This document shows, one piece after another, positions 25,387 to 35,454 of a stretch of DNA of 59,568 nucleotides. Source of the DNA: Bacillota bacterium. GTDB taxonomy: Bacteria; Bacillota; Bacilli; Bacillales; Cytobacillaceae. Both the position numbers and the translations under genes were made by a program. The stretch covers positions 1 to 59,568 of the forward strand of contig JAUZPL010000019.1 in the NCBI GenBank assembly GCA_030705955.1, read 5' to 3'. The notes below the pieces were generated by a model that saw nothing but the letters and a program-made list of their open reading frames with translations, ran no database searches and was not told where the DNA came from. The first letter of the stretch is position 1, and the number at the start of each line of letters is the position of its first letter.

Positions 25387-26751
25387 TTACGCCCCTGGTG
25401 GCATGCTAGATTCATCGTACCGTTTCTCTAAATTTACAAATTTATTATATTCTTTTACGAAGGCAAGTTGTACGGTTCCAACAGGACCATTACGCTGTTT
25501 AGCAATAATTATTTCGATAATATTTTTATTCTCAGATTCCTTATCATAATAATCATCACGATACAAGAAAGCAACGATATCTGCATCCTGTTCAATACTT
25601 CCAGATTCACGAATATCAGACATCATTGGCCGTTTATCCTGGCGTTGCTCTACTCCACGAGACAACTGGGAAAGAGCAATAACAGGGACTTTCAATTCAC
25701 GTGCCAACGCCTTTAGTGACCTCGATATTTCAGAAACTTCCTGTTGTCTATTTTCTCCAGAACGCCCATTACCTTGTATGAGCTGCAAATAGTCAATCAA
25801 AATCATTCCCAGCCCATGCTCTTGCTTTAATCGGCGGCACTTTGAACGGATTTCACTAATCCGAACTCCTGGAGTATCATCAATATAAATCCCCGCGTTT
25901 GATAAGCTTCCCATCGCCATTGTCAGCTTACCCCAGTCATCATCTGTCAGGGAACCAGTCCGTAGCCGCTGAGCATCAATATTGCCCTCAGCACAAAGCA
26001 TACGCATTACAAGCTGCTCGGCGCCCATTTCAAGACTAAAAATAGCAACATTTTCACCTGTTTTGGTTGCAACATTTTGGGCAATATTTAAAGCAAATGC
26101 CGTTTTACCAACAGATGGACGAGCTCCAACTATAATTAAATCGTTTCGTTGAAAACCAGCAGTCATACGATCTAATTCACTAAATCCCGTAGCAATACCG
26201 GTAATATCCCCTTTGCGGTTATGCATAATTTCTATATTGTCATACGTACGAACGAGAACATCCTTAATGTTATGAAAGGCACCCGCATTTTTTCTTTGGG
26301 CAACCTCTAAAATATTTTTTTCTGCTTCACCCAAAAGTGTTTCTACTTCATCTTCACGCGTATATCCATCCTGGGCAATTCCAGTTGCTGTACGAATTAA
26401 ACGTCTTAGCAATGACTTTTCTTCTACTATTCTTGCATAATACTCAATATTAGCAGCTGTAGGTACTGATCCAGCCAACTCACTTAAATAGCTTACCCCA
26501 CCTGTATCCTCTAAAAGCTTTGCAGATGCTAGTTCCTCGGTAACAGTTATTAAATCAACTGCTTTTCCCTGATCATTGAGCTTAAGCATAACATTAAATA
26601 TCTTTTGATGTGCAGCTCGATAAAAATCTTCCGGTATCAAAACTTCTGAAGCTACAGTTAAAGCAGATGGTTCAAGAAATATAGCACCTAGAACAGCTTG
26701 CTCAGCCTCGACATTTTGCGGAGGCAATCTATCTGCAAATAAATCACTCAT
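25387..26751 (-). CDS. dnaB: Replicative DNA helicase (DnaB; DnaC in B. subtilis)
   Basis: 454 aa. The N-terminal domain begins LPPQNVEAEQAVLGAIFLEP. The RecA-like motor carries Walker A GARPSVGKT (about 209-217), Walker B MILIDYLQL and the SQLSRGVEQR arginine/SRG loop. It is the hexameric helicase that unwinds DNA at the fork and is loaded by DnaI with DnaB/DnaD in Bacillus. It follows the rplI-gdpP gene group on the same strand. Confidence 0.98.
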   Translation of the reverse strand: MSDLFADRLPPQNVEAEQAVLGAIFLEPSALTVASEVLIPEDFYRAAHQKIFNVMLKLNDQGKAVDLITVTEELASAKLLEDTGGVSYLSELAGSVPTAANIEYYARIVEEKSLLRRLIRTATGIAQDGYTREDEVETLLGEAEKNILEVAQRKNAGAFHNIKDVLVRTYDNIEIMHNRKGDITGIATGFSELDRMTAGFQRNDLIIVGARPSVGKTAFALNIAQNVATKTGENVAIFSLEMGAEQLVMRMLCAEGNIDAQRLRTGSLTDDDWGKLTMAMGSLSNAGIYIDDTPGVRISEIRSKCRRLKQEHGLGMILIDYLQLIQGNGRSGENRQQEVSEISRSLKALARELKVPVIALSQLSRGVEQRQDKRPMMSDIRESGSIEQDADIVAFLYRDDYYDKESENKNIIEIIIAKQRNGPVGTVQLAFVKEYNKFVNLEKRYDESSMPPGA

Positions 26752-26808
26752 ATATATTTACAACCCCCTGTAAGAAAAGCAAAAGCGAATCCCTATAAAG
26801 AAGAAAAA

Positions 26809-26831
26809 GTGACCAGTTCAGTACCGATCAC
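26809..26831 (-). terminator. Terminator between rplI and dnaB
   Basis: Minus-strand GTGATC pairs with GGTCAC around an 11-base loop and is followed by UUUUUCUU. It should end the yybS-gdpP-rplI transcript before dnaB. Confidence 0.6.
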
Positions 26832-26886
26832 ATCTTTTAACTCTTTTTATTTTAACATGTTTGTCCGCAAAAACGAACTGCCAAAA

Positions 26887-27336
26887 TTAGTTTCCTTCTT
26901 TCACATGAACATTTAAGGTCGCTGTAACTTCATGGTGAAGTTTAACTGGAATTTTTGTAAACCCTAGAGCTCGAATAGCATCATTTAATTCCATTTTTCG
27001 TTTATCAATTTTAATTCCATGTTTCTTTTGTAATTCTTCAGCAATCTGTTTTGTCGTAATGGAGCCAAACAATCTGCCACCTTCACCAGCTTTTGCTAAA
27101 ATTTCAACTGTTACCTTCTCCACTTGCTCTTTTAACTTAATTGCTTCTTTAAGCTCTTCTTCAGCCATTTTTTCTTCTTTCTTTTGCTGTGCTGATAAAC
27201 TGCTCATATTTGACGGATTAGCTTCAATGGCTAATCCTTGTTTTATTAAAAAGTTATAAGCATAGCCATCCGCCACATTTTTAATTTCACCTTTTTTCCC
27301 TTTTCCTTTAACGTCTTTCAAGAAAATAACTTTCAT
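26887..27336 (-). CDS. rplI: 50S ribosomal protein bL9
   Basis: 149 aa. The N-terminal 23S-binding domain ([20 protein letters not shown]...GYAYNFLI) is joined by a long helix to the C-terminal domain ending VHVKEGN. Its ATG overlaps the gdpP stop by four bases, the usual gdpP-rplI coupling. Confidence 0.98.
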   Translation of the reverse strand: MKVIFLKDVKGKGKKGEIKNVADGYAYNFLIKQGLAIEANPSNMSSLSAQQKKEEKMAEEELKEAIKLKEQVEKVTVEILAKAGEGGRLFGSITTKQIAEELQKKHGIKIDKRKMELNDAIRALGFTKIPVKLHHEVTATLNVHVKEGN

Positions 27337-29306
27337 TCTTTTCTTCCTCCTTCAAAATATTCGTCGATAGCTAACTTTACCTGGTCAAACGCTTCATCAA
27401 TAGTTATCCCGGAAAGTTGGGTAGCGGCATTTGTTAAATGACCTCCACCTTGAAGATTTTCCATAATAACTTGAACATTTACGTCCCCTAGTGATCTCGC
27501 ACTTATTCCGATGACTCCTTCACTTCTCTTTGAAATAACAAAGGAAGCAATTACGCCATCTAACGTTAGCAATGTATCCGCTGTCTGTGCAATAATGACC
27601 TGGTCATTAACCTGAACCTCATTGCCTTTTGCTATGGCAATCCCATCACGATAAAAGAATACTGACTCAATTAACTTTGATCTTTTCATATACGTTTCAA
27701 GGTTTTCCCTTAAAAATTTCTGTACTAAAACGGTGTCTGCCCCTTGGGCCCTTAAGTATGATGCTGCATCAAATGTGCGTGAACCCGTTCTTAATGTAAA
27801 GCTTTTGGTGTCCACTATAATTCCAGCAAGAAGGGCTGTTGCCTCCAGAATATCAATTTTCCCGCCTTTTGGCTGATACTCAAGTAATTCTGTTACCAAC
27901 TCTGCAGTAGAAGATGCATATGGCTCCATATAAACAAGCAAAGGATTCTTAATAAAGTCCTCCCCGCGGCGATGGTGGTCAATCACCACTACCTTATCTA
28001 CTTTATTAAGGAGGCGTTCTTCAATGACTAGAGAAGGTTTATGTGTATCGACAATCACAACAAGGGTATTGTCCGTTACCATTTCCAATGCTTCTTCAGG
28101 TGTAATGAACCTAGATAACAATTGCTCATGCTGGCGAATTTCTTCAACTAAACGTTGAACACCGAGATCAATTTCTTGGAAGTTTAAAACAATATAAGCA
28201 TCCTTCTGATTCATTTGAGCCACTTTTTGTATGCCAATGGCAGAACCAATTGCATCCATATCAGGATTTTTGTGACCCATTATCATCACTTTATCACTTT
28301 CAGCAATAAGTTCCTTTAAAGCGTGTGAAATAACTCTTGCTCTTACTCTTGTTCGCTTTTCAATTGGGTTTGTTTTTCCTCCAAAAAACTTCACCTTGCC
28401 ATTTGCTGTCTTAATGGCAACTTGATCGCCCCCACGTCCAAGGGCTAAATCAAGACTAGACTGTGCAAGGTTCCCTAGTTCTGGCAAAGAGGAAACTCCC
28501 GCTCCAACACCAATACTTAAGGTAAATGAAACATTTTGCTTAGATGTCATTTCCCTTACTTCATCTAAAATTGAAAACTTCCCTTTTTCCAATAATTGAA
28601 GGATACCCTCATTAAAAACCGCGATAAACTTTTCTGATGAAATTCTTTTTAAATAAATAAGATTATCTTGTGCCCACTTATTTAAAATGGAGGTGACAAG
28701 GTTATTTATACTACTTCTTGTTTGGTCATCCATGCCTTGTGTCAGTTCATCATAATTATCTAAAAATATAATGGAAATAACAGTCCGCTCATTACGGTAC
28801 ATTTTTTCAATTTCAGTTTGTTCAGTCACATCAAAAAAATAAAGAAGTCTCTCGTCACGTTTGTGAATAACACGGAATTTCCGATCATGTAGTTTTATAA
28901 TTTCTGTCTCTACCTCTTGTTTAATTAAAGGAATCAATACATCTGCTGCATCATAAAGGGATCTTCCAACAAGGGTATCTTCTCCAAAACTAGAGGCAAG
29001 AAAAGGATTTGTCCATTCAATATAATAATCATCATTAATTAGCATAATCCCAATGGGCATTTCTAAAAGAGCTTCTTCTCCAACCCTTTTCACTCTATAG
29101 GATAATGTAGAGATGTACTCCTCCATTTCCCTTCTCTGTTGACTATCAGTACTAATCATATAATAAATGGGCAAGATCATAGCTAAAAATCCCGCCAAAC
29201 TAATGATCCAGTTATATAAAGTTAAAACAAGAAGAAGTACCACTGTCACGCCTATTAATCCATAAAAGGGATATCGAATAGATTTTTTTTCTAAAAATGC
29301 AGGCAC
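27333..29306 (-). CDS. gdpP: Cyclic-di-AMP phosphodiesterase GdpP
   Basis: 657 aa. Order: two TM helices (about 12-52), PAS-like heme-binding domain, degenerate GGDEF domain, then DHH/DHHA1 phosphodiesterase. The DHH metal-binding motifs are seen as [21 protein letters not shown] and VIDHHRR, and DHHA1 ends [11 protein letters not shown]. It hydrolyses c-di-AMP and so affects potassium and osmotic balance, wall stress and beta-lactam tolerance. It sits in the yybS-gdpP-rplI operon. Confidence 0.97.
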   Translation of the reverse strand: MPAFLEKKSIRYPFYGLIGVTVVLLLVLTLYNWIISLAGFLAMILPIYYMISTDSQQRREMEEYISTLSYRVKRVGEEALLEMPIGIMLINDDYYIEWTNPFLASSFGEDTLVGRSLYDAADVLIPLIKQEVETEIIKLHDRKFRVIHKRDERLLYFFDVTEQTEIEKMYRNERTVISIIFLDNYDELTQGMDDQTRSSINNLVTSILNKWAQDNLIYLKRISSEKFIAVFNEGILQLLEKGKFSILDEVREMTSKQNVSFTLSIGVGAGVSSLPELGNLAQSSLDLALGRGGDQVAIKTANGKVKFFGGKTNPIEKRTRVRARVISHALKELIAESDKVMIMGHKNPDMDAIGSAIGIQKVAQMNQKDAYIVLNFQEIDLGVQRLVEEIRQHEQLLSRFITPEEALEMVTDNTLVVIVDTHKPSLVIEERLLNKVDKVVVIDHHRRGEDFIKNPLLVYMEPYASSTAELVTELLEYQPKGGKIDILEATALLAGIIVDTKSFTLRTGSRTFDAASYLRAQGADTVLVQKFLRENLETYMKRSKLIESVFFYRDGIAIAKGNEVQVNDQVIIAQTADTLLTLDGVIASFVISKRSEGVIGISARSLGDVNVQVIMENLQGGGHLTNAATQLSGITIDEAFDQVKLAIDEYFEGGRKE

Positions 29307-29330
29307 TTTCTCACCCCTTAACAGTAGTAG

Positions 29331-30275
29331 TTAATCTTTATTATCTAATCGGCTTTTTATGCCAAAACCTAAATCAATTATACCTAAAATCACAATAATA
29401 TAAAGAAGAAGTGGCACGAACAACGAAAAAACGGCAATGGTAATCGGAATTGACTTTTTTATACCCCTTTGATTAAAGAAGTAAAAAATAATAGTTAACC
29501 CTTGAAAGAGCATAAATAAACTTAAGATACACGTTAGGTTTGCAAGAGCATTATATAAGAATGTTCCGGTAGGTGGACGTAAAAGCAGACTTGCTGCTAA
29601 AGAAAGTAATAAATACCAAATGAGGTTTTTTGGCAAACTTAGCTCTCTAAATGGTCTCCAACTTCCAACGTTAATTCCAAATCTCTTTAAAATCGGAAGT
29701 GAAAGTAATTGAACAATCAAGACAGTAACAAATGAAAGCAATACAAGGAGACTAGGAATGAGGGTCTTAACAACCACCAACCCCTTTTCATACTGTTCAA
29801 TTAGTTGTTTACCTTGTTGCTGTTGCCCCATACTTTTTAACATAGTTGAAGATGTATTCAAGGAATCATGAAACATCTTAAACATTTCATTAATCATATC
29901 AAAATGAAAAAATACAGTGGAAACAACATATAAAATGACTGTATTTATTAAGAACAATAATGAACATAAAATCAAAATCATTGTTCTACTTTTATTTTTT
30001 TGAAGTAAATATCCCATTAAAATACCTAATAATCCATATAAGAAGGTAATAGGAAGGGCAATTGTTGCTCCAAATATAAAAGAAATAATGAATGAAGCAA
30101 CAACAAAAACAGAAATATTTTTTAAATCACTTTTTGCTGAAAAAAGAATAAATGGCACTGGCAAAAAAAGATTTATGAAAGATCCAAGCAAAGGTACATA
30201 GATAGTTAATAGCAATAATACAGTAAAGACAGCTAATAGAATAGCTCCCTCAGTTAATTTACGGACATTAGTCAC
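29331..30275 (-). CDS. yybS: YybS family (DUF2232) membrane protein
   Basis: 314 aa with about eight hydrophobic segments spread over its length (for example GAILLAVFTVLLLLTIYVPL and ITIAVFSLFVPLLLYIIVIL). This is the DUF2232 protein conserved upstream of gdpP in Bacilli. Its function is unproven; the fold resembles the membrane component of ECF-type transporters. It lies 24 bases before gdpP and is probably co-transcribed. Confidence 0.9.
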   Translation of the reverse strand: MTNVRKLTEGAILLAVFTVLLLLTIYVPLLGSFINLFLPVPFILFSAKSDLKNISVFVVASFIISFIFGATIALPITFLYGLLGILMGYLLQKNKSRTMILILCSLLFLINTVILYVVSTVFFHFDMINEMFKMFHDSLNTSSTMLKSMGQQQQGKQLIEQYEKGLVVVKTLIPSLLVLLSFVTVLIVQLLSLPILKRFGINVGSWRPFRELSLPKNLIWYLLLSLAASLLLRPPTGTFLYNALANLTCILSLFMLFQGLTIIFYFFNQRGIKKSIPITIAVFSLFVPLLLYIIVILGIIDLGFGIKSRLDNKD

Positions 30276-30353
30276 TTCTTCACCCCTAAAATAATAACAA
30301 TCCTTTTCCTTCTTATTTTAGCTAGTTCGGTTTAGCGATTCAACTTATAGGAA

Positions 30354-30435
30354 GAACAAAAGCGCAAGCGCCTTGGTCAGCCCTGACAGGCTTAAGACCT
30401 CGAGGGGCTAGGCGCTGGAGCTAGACGTCGATATC
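30354..30435. repeat. Dispersed GC-rich palindromic repeat, full copy
   Basis: An island of GC-rich sequence with nested inverted repeats (GCGCAAGCGCC near the left end and GGGCTAGGCGCTGGAGC near the right). The right end is repeated at 2045-2062. Repeats of this look are frequent between genes in Bacillaceae genomes; no coding sequence is present. Confidence 0.65.
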
Positions 30436-30488
30436 TAACTTCAAAGTTACCCCCAATTTAGAGATTTATAATTTCTCAAACGATAAGA

Positions 30489-30521
30489 AAAGGCGATAAG
30501 GGATGTTCCCTTATCGCCTTT
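30489..30521 (-). terminator. Terminator of the rpsF-ssb-rpsR operon
   Basis: A perfect 14-bp stem (AAAGGCGATAAGGG with CCCTTATCGCCTTT) around a 5-base loop, just past the rpsR stop. Confidence 0.88.
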
Positions 30522-30528
30522 CTTAAAA

Positions 30529-30783
<255 letters not shown>

Positions 30784-30819
30784 TTATCATTTTTATAAAA
30801 ACGTTCAATTAAAGGTTAA

Positions 30820-31320
30820 TTAAAATGGAAGATCATCATCGGAAATATCAATCTGACCATTTCCTGCAAATGGATCTTCATCCACTTTTGTAAAACCTTG
30901 ATTGTTGTTTTGGCGTTGATTCTGATTTGTATTTCCATAAGGAGTTCCGTATTCCTTTGGAGCACTATACTGATCGCTGTCATTTCTTCCGGCACCTGAG
31001 TTTTTAGGTTCAAGGAATTGTACATTTTCAGCCAAAACCTCTGTAACATAAACACGTTTGCCATCTTGTCCTTCATAGTTGCGGGTTTGTATTCGTCCAT
31101 CAACACCAGCAAGACTTCCCTTTTTTAAGAAGTTTGCAACATTTTCTGCTGGACGTCGCCAAATAACACAATTAATGAAGTCTGTTTCCTTTTCACCTTG
31201 TTGATTCGTAAATGTACGATTTACAGCTAAGGTGAAGGTTGCAACAGGCACACCATTCGGCGTATAACGCAATTCAGGATCTTTAGTTAAACGACCAACA
31301 AGAACGACACGATTCATCAT
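30820..31320 (-). CDS. ssb: Single-stranded DNA-binding protein
   Basis: 166 aa: OB-fold domain ([20 protein letters not shown]...), a Gln/Asn/Gly-rich flexible linker and the acidic tip DISDDDLPF that binds partner proteins. The frame opens at 31347, but GGAG lies 9 bases before the ATG at 31320, which gives the family N-terminus. It lies between rpsF and rpsR. Confidence 0.97.
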   Translation of the reverse strand: MMNRVVLVGRLTKDPELRYTPNGVPVATFTLAVNRTFTNQQGEKETDFINCVIWRRPAENVANFLKKGSLAGVDGRIQTRNYEGQDGKRVYVTEVLAENVQFLEPKNSGAGRNDSDQYSAPKEYGTPYGNTNQNQRQNNNQGFTKVDEDPFAGNGQIDISDDDLPF

Positions 31321-31349
31321 CAAAATCAACTCCTTTTCTCCAGGCACAT

Positions 31350-31365
31350 TGTTTCATGTGAAACA
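31350..31365. promoter_or_regulatory. parS site between rpsF and ssb
   Basis: TGTTTCATGTGAAACA, one base from the consensus palindrome (central CATG for CACG). It lies in the 5' leader of ssb. Confidence 0.8.
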
Positions 31366-31397
31366 TTACTGCCAAATAATCTTTTTTATAATAAGAC

Positions 31398-31685
31398 TTA
31401 CTCTTCTACTTTAATTACAATATGACGAATAATATCTTCGCTGATTTTTGCTAGACGAGAAAATTCTTGTACTGCAGCAGCTGAAGATGTTACATTCACG
31501 ATTTGGTAGTATCCGTCACGGAAATCATTGATTTCATAAGCAAGACGGCGTTTTCCCCAATCTTTTGTTTCAACTGTTTCCGCACCATTATCACGAAGAA
31601 TAGTGTTAAAACGCTCTACTACAGCTTTTTTAGCTTCTTCTTCAATATTTGGGCGGATGATGTACATAATTTCGTACTTTTTCAT
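31398..31685 (-). CDS. rpsF: 30S ribosomal protein bS6
   Basis: 95 aa starting [17 protein letters not shown] and ending RHIVIKVEE. The frame opens three codons upstream, but GGAGG lies 8 bases before the ATG at 31685. First gene of the rpsF-ssb-rpsR operon; its leader carries a hairpin fitting the S6:S18 feedback element. Confidence 0.97.
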   Translation of the reverse strand: MKKYEIMYIIRPNIEEEAKKAVVERFNTILRDNGAETVETKDWGKRRLAYEINDFRDGYYQIVNVTSSAAAVQEFSRLAKISEDIIRHIVIKVEE

Positions 31686-31710
31686 CACTGTCACCTCCTT
31701 TTGGTCTAAA

Positions 31711-31724
31711 CGGCCCTACTGGGC
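31711..31724 (-). promoter_or_regulatory. Putative bS6:bS18 autoregulatory leader hairpin
   Basis: On the minus strand GCCC-AGTA-GGGC forms a short hairpin directly followed by CCGTTTAG, 25-40 bases before the rpsF start. A hairpin with an adjacent CCG is the recognition feature of the conserved S6:S18-binding leader of bacterial rpsF operons. Confidence 0.5.
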
Positions 31725-31812
31725 AAGGAGCAATTATTCATTACTCACAGGTTGAAATTATATCATATATGCATATTAATAGCAATCCTTCGAAAGATTG
31801 GCATAGGAAATT

Positions 31813-31826
31813 ATTTCCCGGTAAAT
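31813..31826. promoter_or_regulatory. Candidate Noc-binding site
   Basis: ATTTCCCGGTAAAT differs by one base from the Noc consensus ATTTCCCGGGAAAT. It is intergenic, between rpsF and ychF, and the window encodes Noc. Confidence 0.4.
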
Positions 31827-31871
31827 GAAATAAGCCCCACAGATAAACTGCAGAGCGAGTTTTTATTAACC

Positions 31872-32972
31872 TTATACATTAAATCGAAAATGCATGACAT
31901 CTCCATCTTTTACTTCATAGTCTTTCCCTTCAAGCCTTACTTTCCCAGCTTCCCTCGCAGCAATCATATTTCTCGCAGCTAATAAATCCTCATAGGAAAC
32001 AGTCTCTGCACGGATAAAACCACGTTCGAAATCGGAGTGAATAATTCCAGCACATTGCGGAGCTTTCATTCCTTTTTTAAATGTCCATGCGCGAACTTCT
32101 TGAACACCAGCTGTAAAATAGGTTGCTAAACCAAGAAGGTTATAGGATGCACGAATCAATTGATCCAAACCAGACTCTTCAATGCCTAATTCTTGAAGGA
32201 ACATTGCCTTTTCTTCACCATCAAGTTCAGCAATTTCGGATTCAATTTTTGCACAAATGACAATCACTTCTGCTTGATCTTTTGCAGCAAATTCTCTTAC
32301 TTTTTGAACATATTCATTTTCTGAAGGATTGACAATATCATCTTCACCTACGTTTGCCACATATAACATTGGCTTAATCGTTAAAAGGTGCAGCATTTTT
32401 GCTATTTTCATTTGATCTTCAGTAAAGTCAACCGTTCTCGCAGGCTTTTCTGCTTCAAATGCGTCACGAAGCATGGAAAGAACCTCAAACTCTGCTACTG
32501 ATTCTTTATCCTTTTGTTTTGCTAATTTTTCAACACGGCTCACTCTTTTTTCAACCGTCTCTAAATCGGCAAGTATAAGTTCTAGGTTGATGGTTTCGAT
32601 ATCTGAAATAGGGTCCACTTTACCAGAAACATGGGTAATATTATCATCTGCAAAGCAACGGACTACCTGACAAATAGCGTCTACTTGACGAATATGTGAT
32701 AGAAATTTATTTCCTAATCCTTCCCCTTTGCTTGCACCTTTAACAATTCCTGCAATATCGGTAAATTCAAAAGCAGTTGGGACCGTCTTTTTCGGTTGCA
32801 CTAACTCTGTAAGTTTTGTAAGACGAACATCTGGAACTTCTACAATCCCAACATTTGGGTCAATTGTACAAAACGGATAGTTTGCCGATTCGGCTCCTGC
32901 TTGGGTAATCGCATTAAATAGGGTTGATTTGCCGACATTCGGCAATCCAACAATACCAGCGGTTAAAGCCAT
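31872..32972 (-). CDS. ychF: Redox-regulated ribosome-binding ATPase YchF
   Basis: 366 aa, Obg-family P-loop protein. G1 GLPNVGKSTLFNAI, G3 DIAGIVKGASKGEGLGN, a coiled-coil insertion and a C-terminal TGS domain. The NxxE-type G4 motif explains its ATP preference. It binds ribosomes and acts in translation and stress responses. Standard position next to rpsF in Bacillus. Confidence 0.97.
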   Translation of the reverse strand: MALTAGIVGLPNVGKSTLFNAITQAGAESANYPFCTIDPNVGIVEVPDVRLTKLTELVQPKKTVPTAFEFTDIAGIVKGASKGEGLGNKFLSHIRQVDAICQVVRCFADDNITHVSGKVDPISDIETINLELILADLETVEKRVSRVEKLAKQKDKESVAEFEVLSMLRDAFEAEKPARTVDFTEDQMKIAKMLHLLTIKPMLYVANVGEDDIVNPSENEYVQKVREFAAKDQAEVIVICAKIESEIAELDGEEKAMFLQELGIEESGLDQLIRASYNLLGLATYFTAGVQEVRAWTFKKGMKAPQCAGIIHSDFERGFIRAETVSYEDLLAARNMIAAREAGKVRLEGKDYEVKDGDVMHFRFNV

Positions 32973-33067
32973 TCCATTTCACTCCTTAAAATCATTATCT
33001 ATAGGTTAAAATAACGTGTCAATGAAAGCCTCCCATCATTATAGGCATTAATAGTAAAAAAGACAAT

Positions 33068-33160
33068 AAGAAAACTTGGCTAGCACCAAGCCTTTGTGCA
33101 GGCGATTACCAAGTTGCACTTATACCTTCAGAATTTATGGATATAAATTCTGATTAGCGA
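33068..33160. repeat. Dispersed palindromic repeat, copy A
   Basis: Runs from AGAAAACTTGGCTAGCACCA to the inverted core CAGAATTTATGGATATAAAT and ends near TGATTAGCGA. It is nearly the same as copy B at 40645-40737 and inverted relative to copy C at 48216-48332. It lies between the convergent or tandem ends of ychF and the molybdopterin gene and has no ORF. Confidence 0.82.
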
Positions 33161-33180
33161 ACGAAAGAACTGCCGCTATT

Positions 33181-35175
33181 TTAGCGGCAGTTCATCTGTT
33201 TTTTGATATTTACTAGGCAATCATATAAAGTGCTGCCAAGACCATTATCAGACTGTTTGCTTGAAGTGAGGCTATTTACTGATCCACCAAACTTTCGCCA
33301 AATACCCTCATCTATATTAATCGTATTAGAATGTGACTTTTTCATTATATAGACAATTCCCGTTATGTCTCCACGATCATTCCACACCCTTACTTCATCG
33401 CCCTCATTTAAATTCAACCTTTCTGCAATATTTTGGGCAACTTCTACTTTGACAAATGGTTCAGGTTGTAAAAGATGATAGTTTTGAGAGTGATTGGATC
33501 TTAAAGGGTGGATTGTTAGTAGACTATATGGGTATTTTTTAAATAGCTCCTTGTTTGACCACTTTGATTCTGCTGGCAATGAAAGCTTTAATTTACCTTG
33601 ATTAGATGTAAACTCATATTTGCCACTAGGTGTCTGAAATTTTTGGTTATCCCAAGGTACTTTTTTTATAGGTAAATCCAATGTATATTGTTCCTTTAGC
33701 TTCTCTAAAATAAATCCTTTTTCCTCTAATGTTTTAAGGCACATTTTCAGCCATTGATCTCTAGTGTAGTGAAAGTCTTCACCAAATCCAAGTCTATTTG
33801 CAAGCTGTGTCCAAATCCAAAGGTCAGACTTTGCCTCACCAGGAGGATCAACCAGCTTTGGACCATAATTCACATAGTGATGATACATGGAGGAATAATA
33901 TAAATCCTCTTCCTCAAAGGATGTTACTGTTGGTAAAACATAATCAGCCATTTTGGCTGTATCTGTCATGAATTGTTCCACTACTACAAGTGTAGATACA
34001 GAAGAGAATGCTTCCTTTACCACATTTGAATCTGGAACTTGGGTAAGTGGATTTCCGCACGTTACAATAATCATTTGTATTCCAGGATTTGTTGTCTTTA
34101 AAACTTCCTCTGCCTGCTTCATAATCGGAAATTGACGATAATTTTCTCTTCGATTAGGGAGAGTTAGCTCTTCAAGGGAAAAACTTTGCCCTACTTGAAT
34201 ATTTGCGTAATTTGCTCCGCCACCCGGAATTCCAATATTCCCACTTACGGCAACCAATGCATCAATTAATCGTATGGTATTTCCGCCATTTTCATAGCGT
34301 TGTAAGCCTAGCCCCATAAAGGTAGATGTTGGTCTCTCTCCATACACCTTGGCTAACCGACTTATTACGTCTATAGGAACTTCCGTTATTTCACTAATTT
34401 CCTCCAAAGATATAGTACTTATTAATTGCACCAAATCTTCATAACCAATTGTAAAATGCTGAATAAAGTTTCGGTCTTTTAATCCTAGCCTTACGATTTC
34501 TTTCATAATTCCTACTGCTAAGATTCCATCCATTCCAGGTAGGATTGAAATATACTCATCAGCCATTTTGGCTGTTGCATTAAAAATGGGATCAATAACG
34601 TAAACCTTAGCCCCTCTTTTTTTTGCTTCTACTAGCTTTTGGTAAAAATGCATATTTGTCCTTGCAGCGTTTCTTCCCCATACGATAATATTTCTACTAT
34701 TAAAAATGTCATCTGGTTCATGGCTAATTGCATTTCCAAAATCCCATTTTTGCGCTTCAATACCAGACCCCCAGCAAAGAGAACCAACTACCTCCGTGAC
34801 TCCTCCATAACAATTAAAAAAACGTTGATCTACATTTTTTAAAATCCCGTTATTTGCATAGTCATGACTGTGCAATATTGCGGTTGAGCCACATTCTTCT
34901 TTAATCTCTCTCAATTTTACAGCAATCTCATCCAAAGCCTGATTCCACGATATTTGTTTAAATACCCCATTCACCTTTTTTAGTGGGTATACTAAACGCT
35001 CAGGTGAATTTGTACGCCATTCCAGCATCCTTCCTCTTCCACAAATATTCCCCTTTGTGATTGGATGGGATGGATCCCCCTCAATTTTTAAAATCTTTTC
35101 ATTTTCTACTGTTACAAGAAAACCACAGTTATCCCAACAATTTAAAGGGCAAGCAGAACGATGAATTTCAGCCAA
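33181..35175 (-). CDS. Molybdopterin-dependent oxidoreductase (YyaE-like)
   Basis: About 664 aa of the DMSO-reductase superfamily. The N-terminal [4Fe-4S] site is formed by C-x3-C-x3-C (ACPLNCWDNC) and a fourth cysteine in NICGRGRMLEW. GSLCWGSG lies near the place of the metal-ligating residue, ADYVLPTVTSFEEEDLYY is the typical cofactor region, and a C-terminal molydopterin-dinucleotide-binding domain begins near HPLRSNHSQ. The substrate cannot be read. The ATG at 35184 directly abuts AGGAG, so the TTG three codons later (35175, 9 bases away) is the likelier start. It stands downstream of DUF951 and mscS-like genes, in the position of B. subtilis yyaE. Confidence 0.88.
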   Translation of the reverse strand: MAEIHRSACPLNCWDNCGFLVTVENEKILKIEGDPSHPITKGNICGRGRMLEWRTNSPERLVYPLKKVNGVFKQISWNQALDEIAVKLREIKEECGSTAILHSHDYANNGILKNVDQRFFNCYGGVTEVVGSLCWGSGIEAQKWDFGNAISHEPDDIFNSRNIIVWGRNAARTNMHFYQKLVEAKKRGAKVYVIDPIFNATAKMADEYISILPGMDGILAVGIMKEIVRLGLKDRNFIQHFTIGYEDLVQLISTISLEEISEITEVPIDVISRLAKVYGERPTSTFMGLGLQRYENGGNTIRLIDALVAVSGNIGIPGGGANYANIQVGQSFSLEELTLPNRRENYRQFPIMKQAEEVLKTTNPGIQMIIVTCGNPLTQVPDSNVVKEAFSSVSTLVVVEQFMTDTAKMADYVLPTVTSFEEEDLYYSSMYHHYVNYGPKLVDPPGEAKSDLWIWTQLANRLGFGEDFHYTRDQWLKMCLKTLEEKGFILEKLKEQYTLDLPIKKVPWDNQKFQTPSGKYEFTSNQGKLKLSLPAESKWSNKELFKKYPYSLLTIHPLRSNHSQNYHLLQPEPFVKVEVAQNIAERLNLNEGDEVRVWNDRGDITGIVYIMKKSHSNTINIDEGIWRKFGGSVNSLTSSKQSDNGLGSTLYDCLVNIKKQMNCR

Positions 35176-35250
35176 TTTCCCCATCTCCTAAAAATCACAT
35201 TCACTTTTAATAAAACAATAATACAAATGTGTAAAAAGAAAAAGCATGAA

Positions 35251-35448
35251 CTACTCTTCATGCTTCACTAAAATTTTCTTCATTTTCCTTGAGAATTCAC
35301 TTCTTGGAATTAAAACGCTATGTGAACATCCTTCACACTTAATTCGTATATCCATTCCCATACGAATAATTTTCCAACGGTTCACACCACAAGGATGTGG
35401 CTTTTTCATTTCTACAATATCATTTAGGGCAAATTCCTTTTGTTCCAC
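35251..35448 (-). CDS. yyzM: DUF951 family protein (YyzM-like)
   Basis: 65 aa, basic. Conserved features are DIVEMKKPHPCGVNRWKIIR, then IKCEGCSHSVLIPRSEF, with three cysteines that may bind metal. Conserved near yyaC and ychF across Bacilli; function unknown. It follows the mscS-like gene by 6 bases and is likely in its operon. Confidence 0.88.
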   Translation of the reverse strand: MEQKEFALNDIVEMKKPHPCGVNRWKIIRMGMDIRIKCEGCSHSVLIPRSEFSRKMKKILVKHEE

Positions 35449-35454
35449 GACCGT

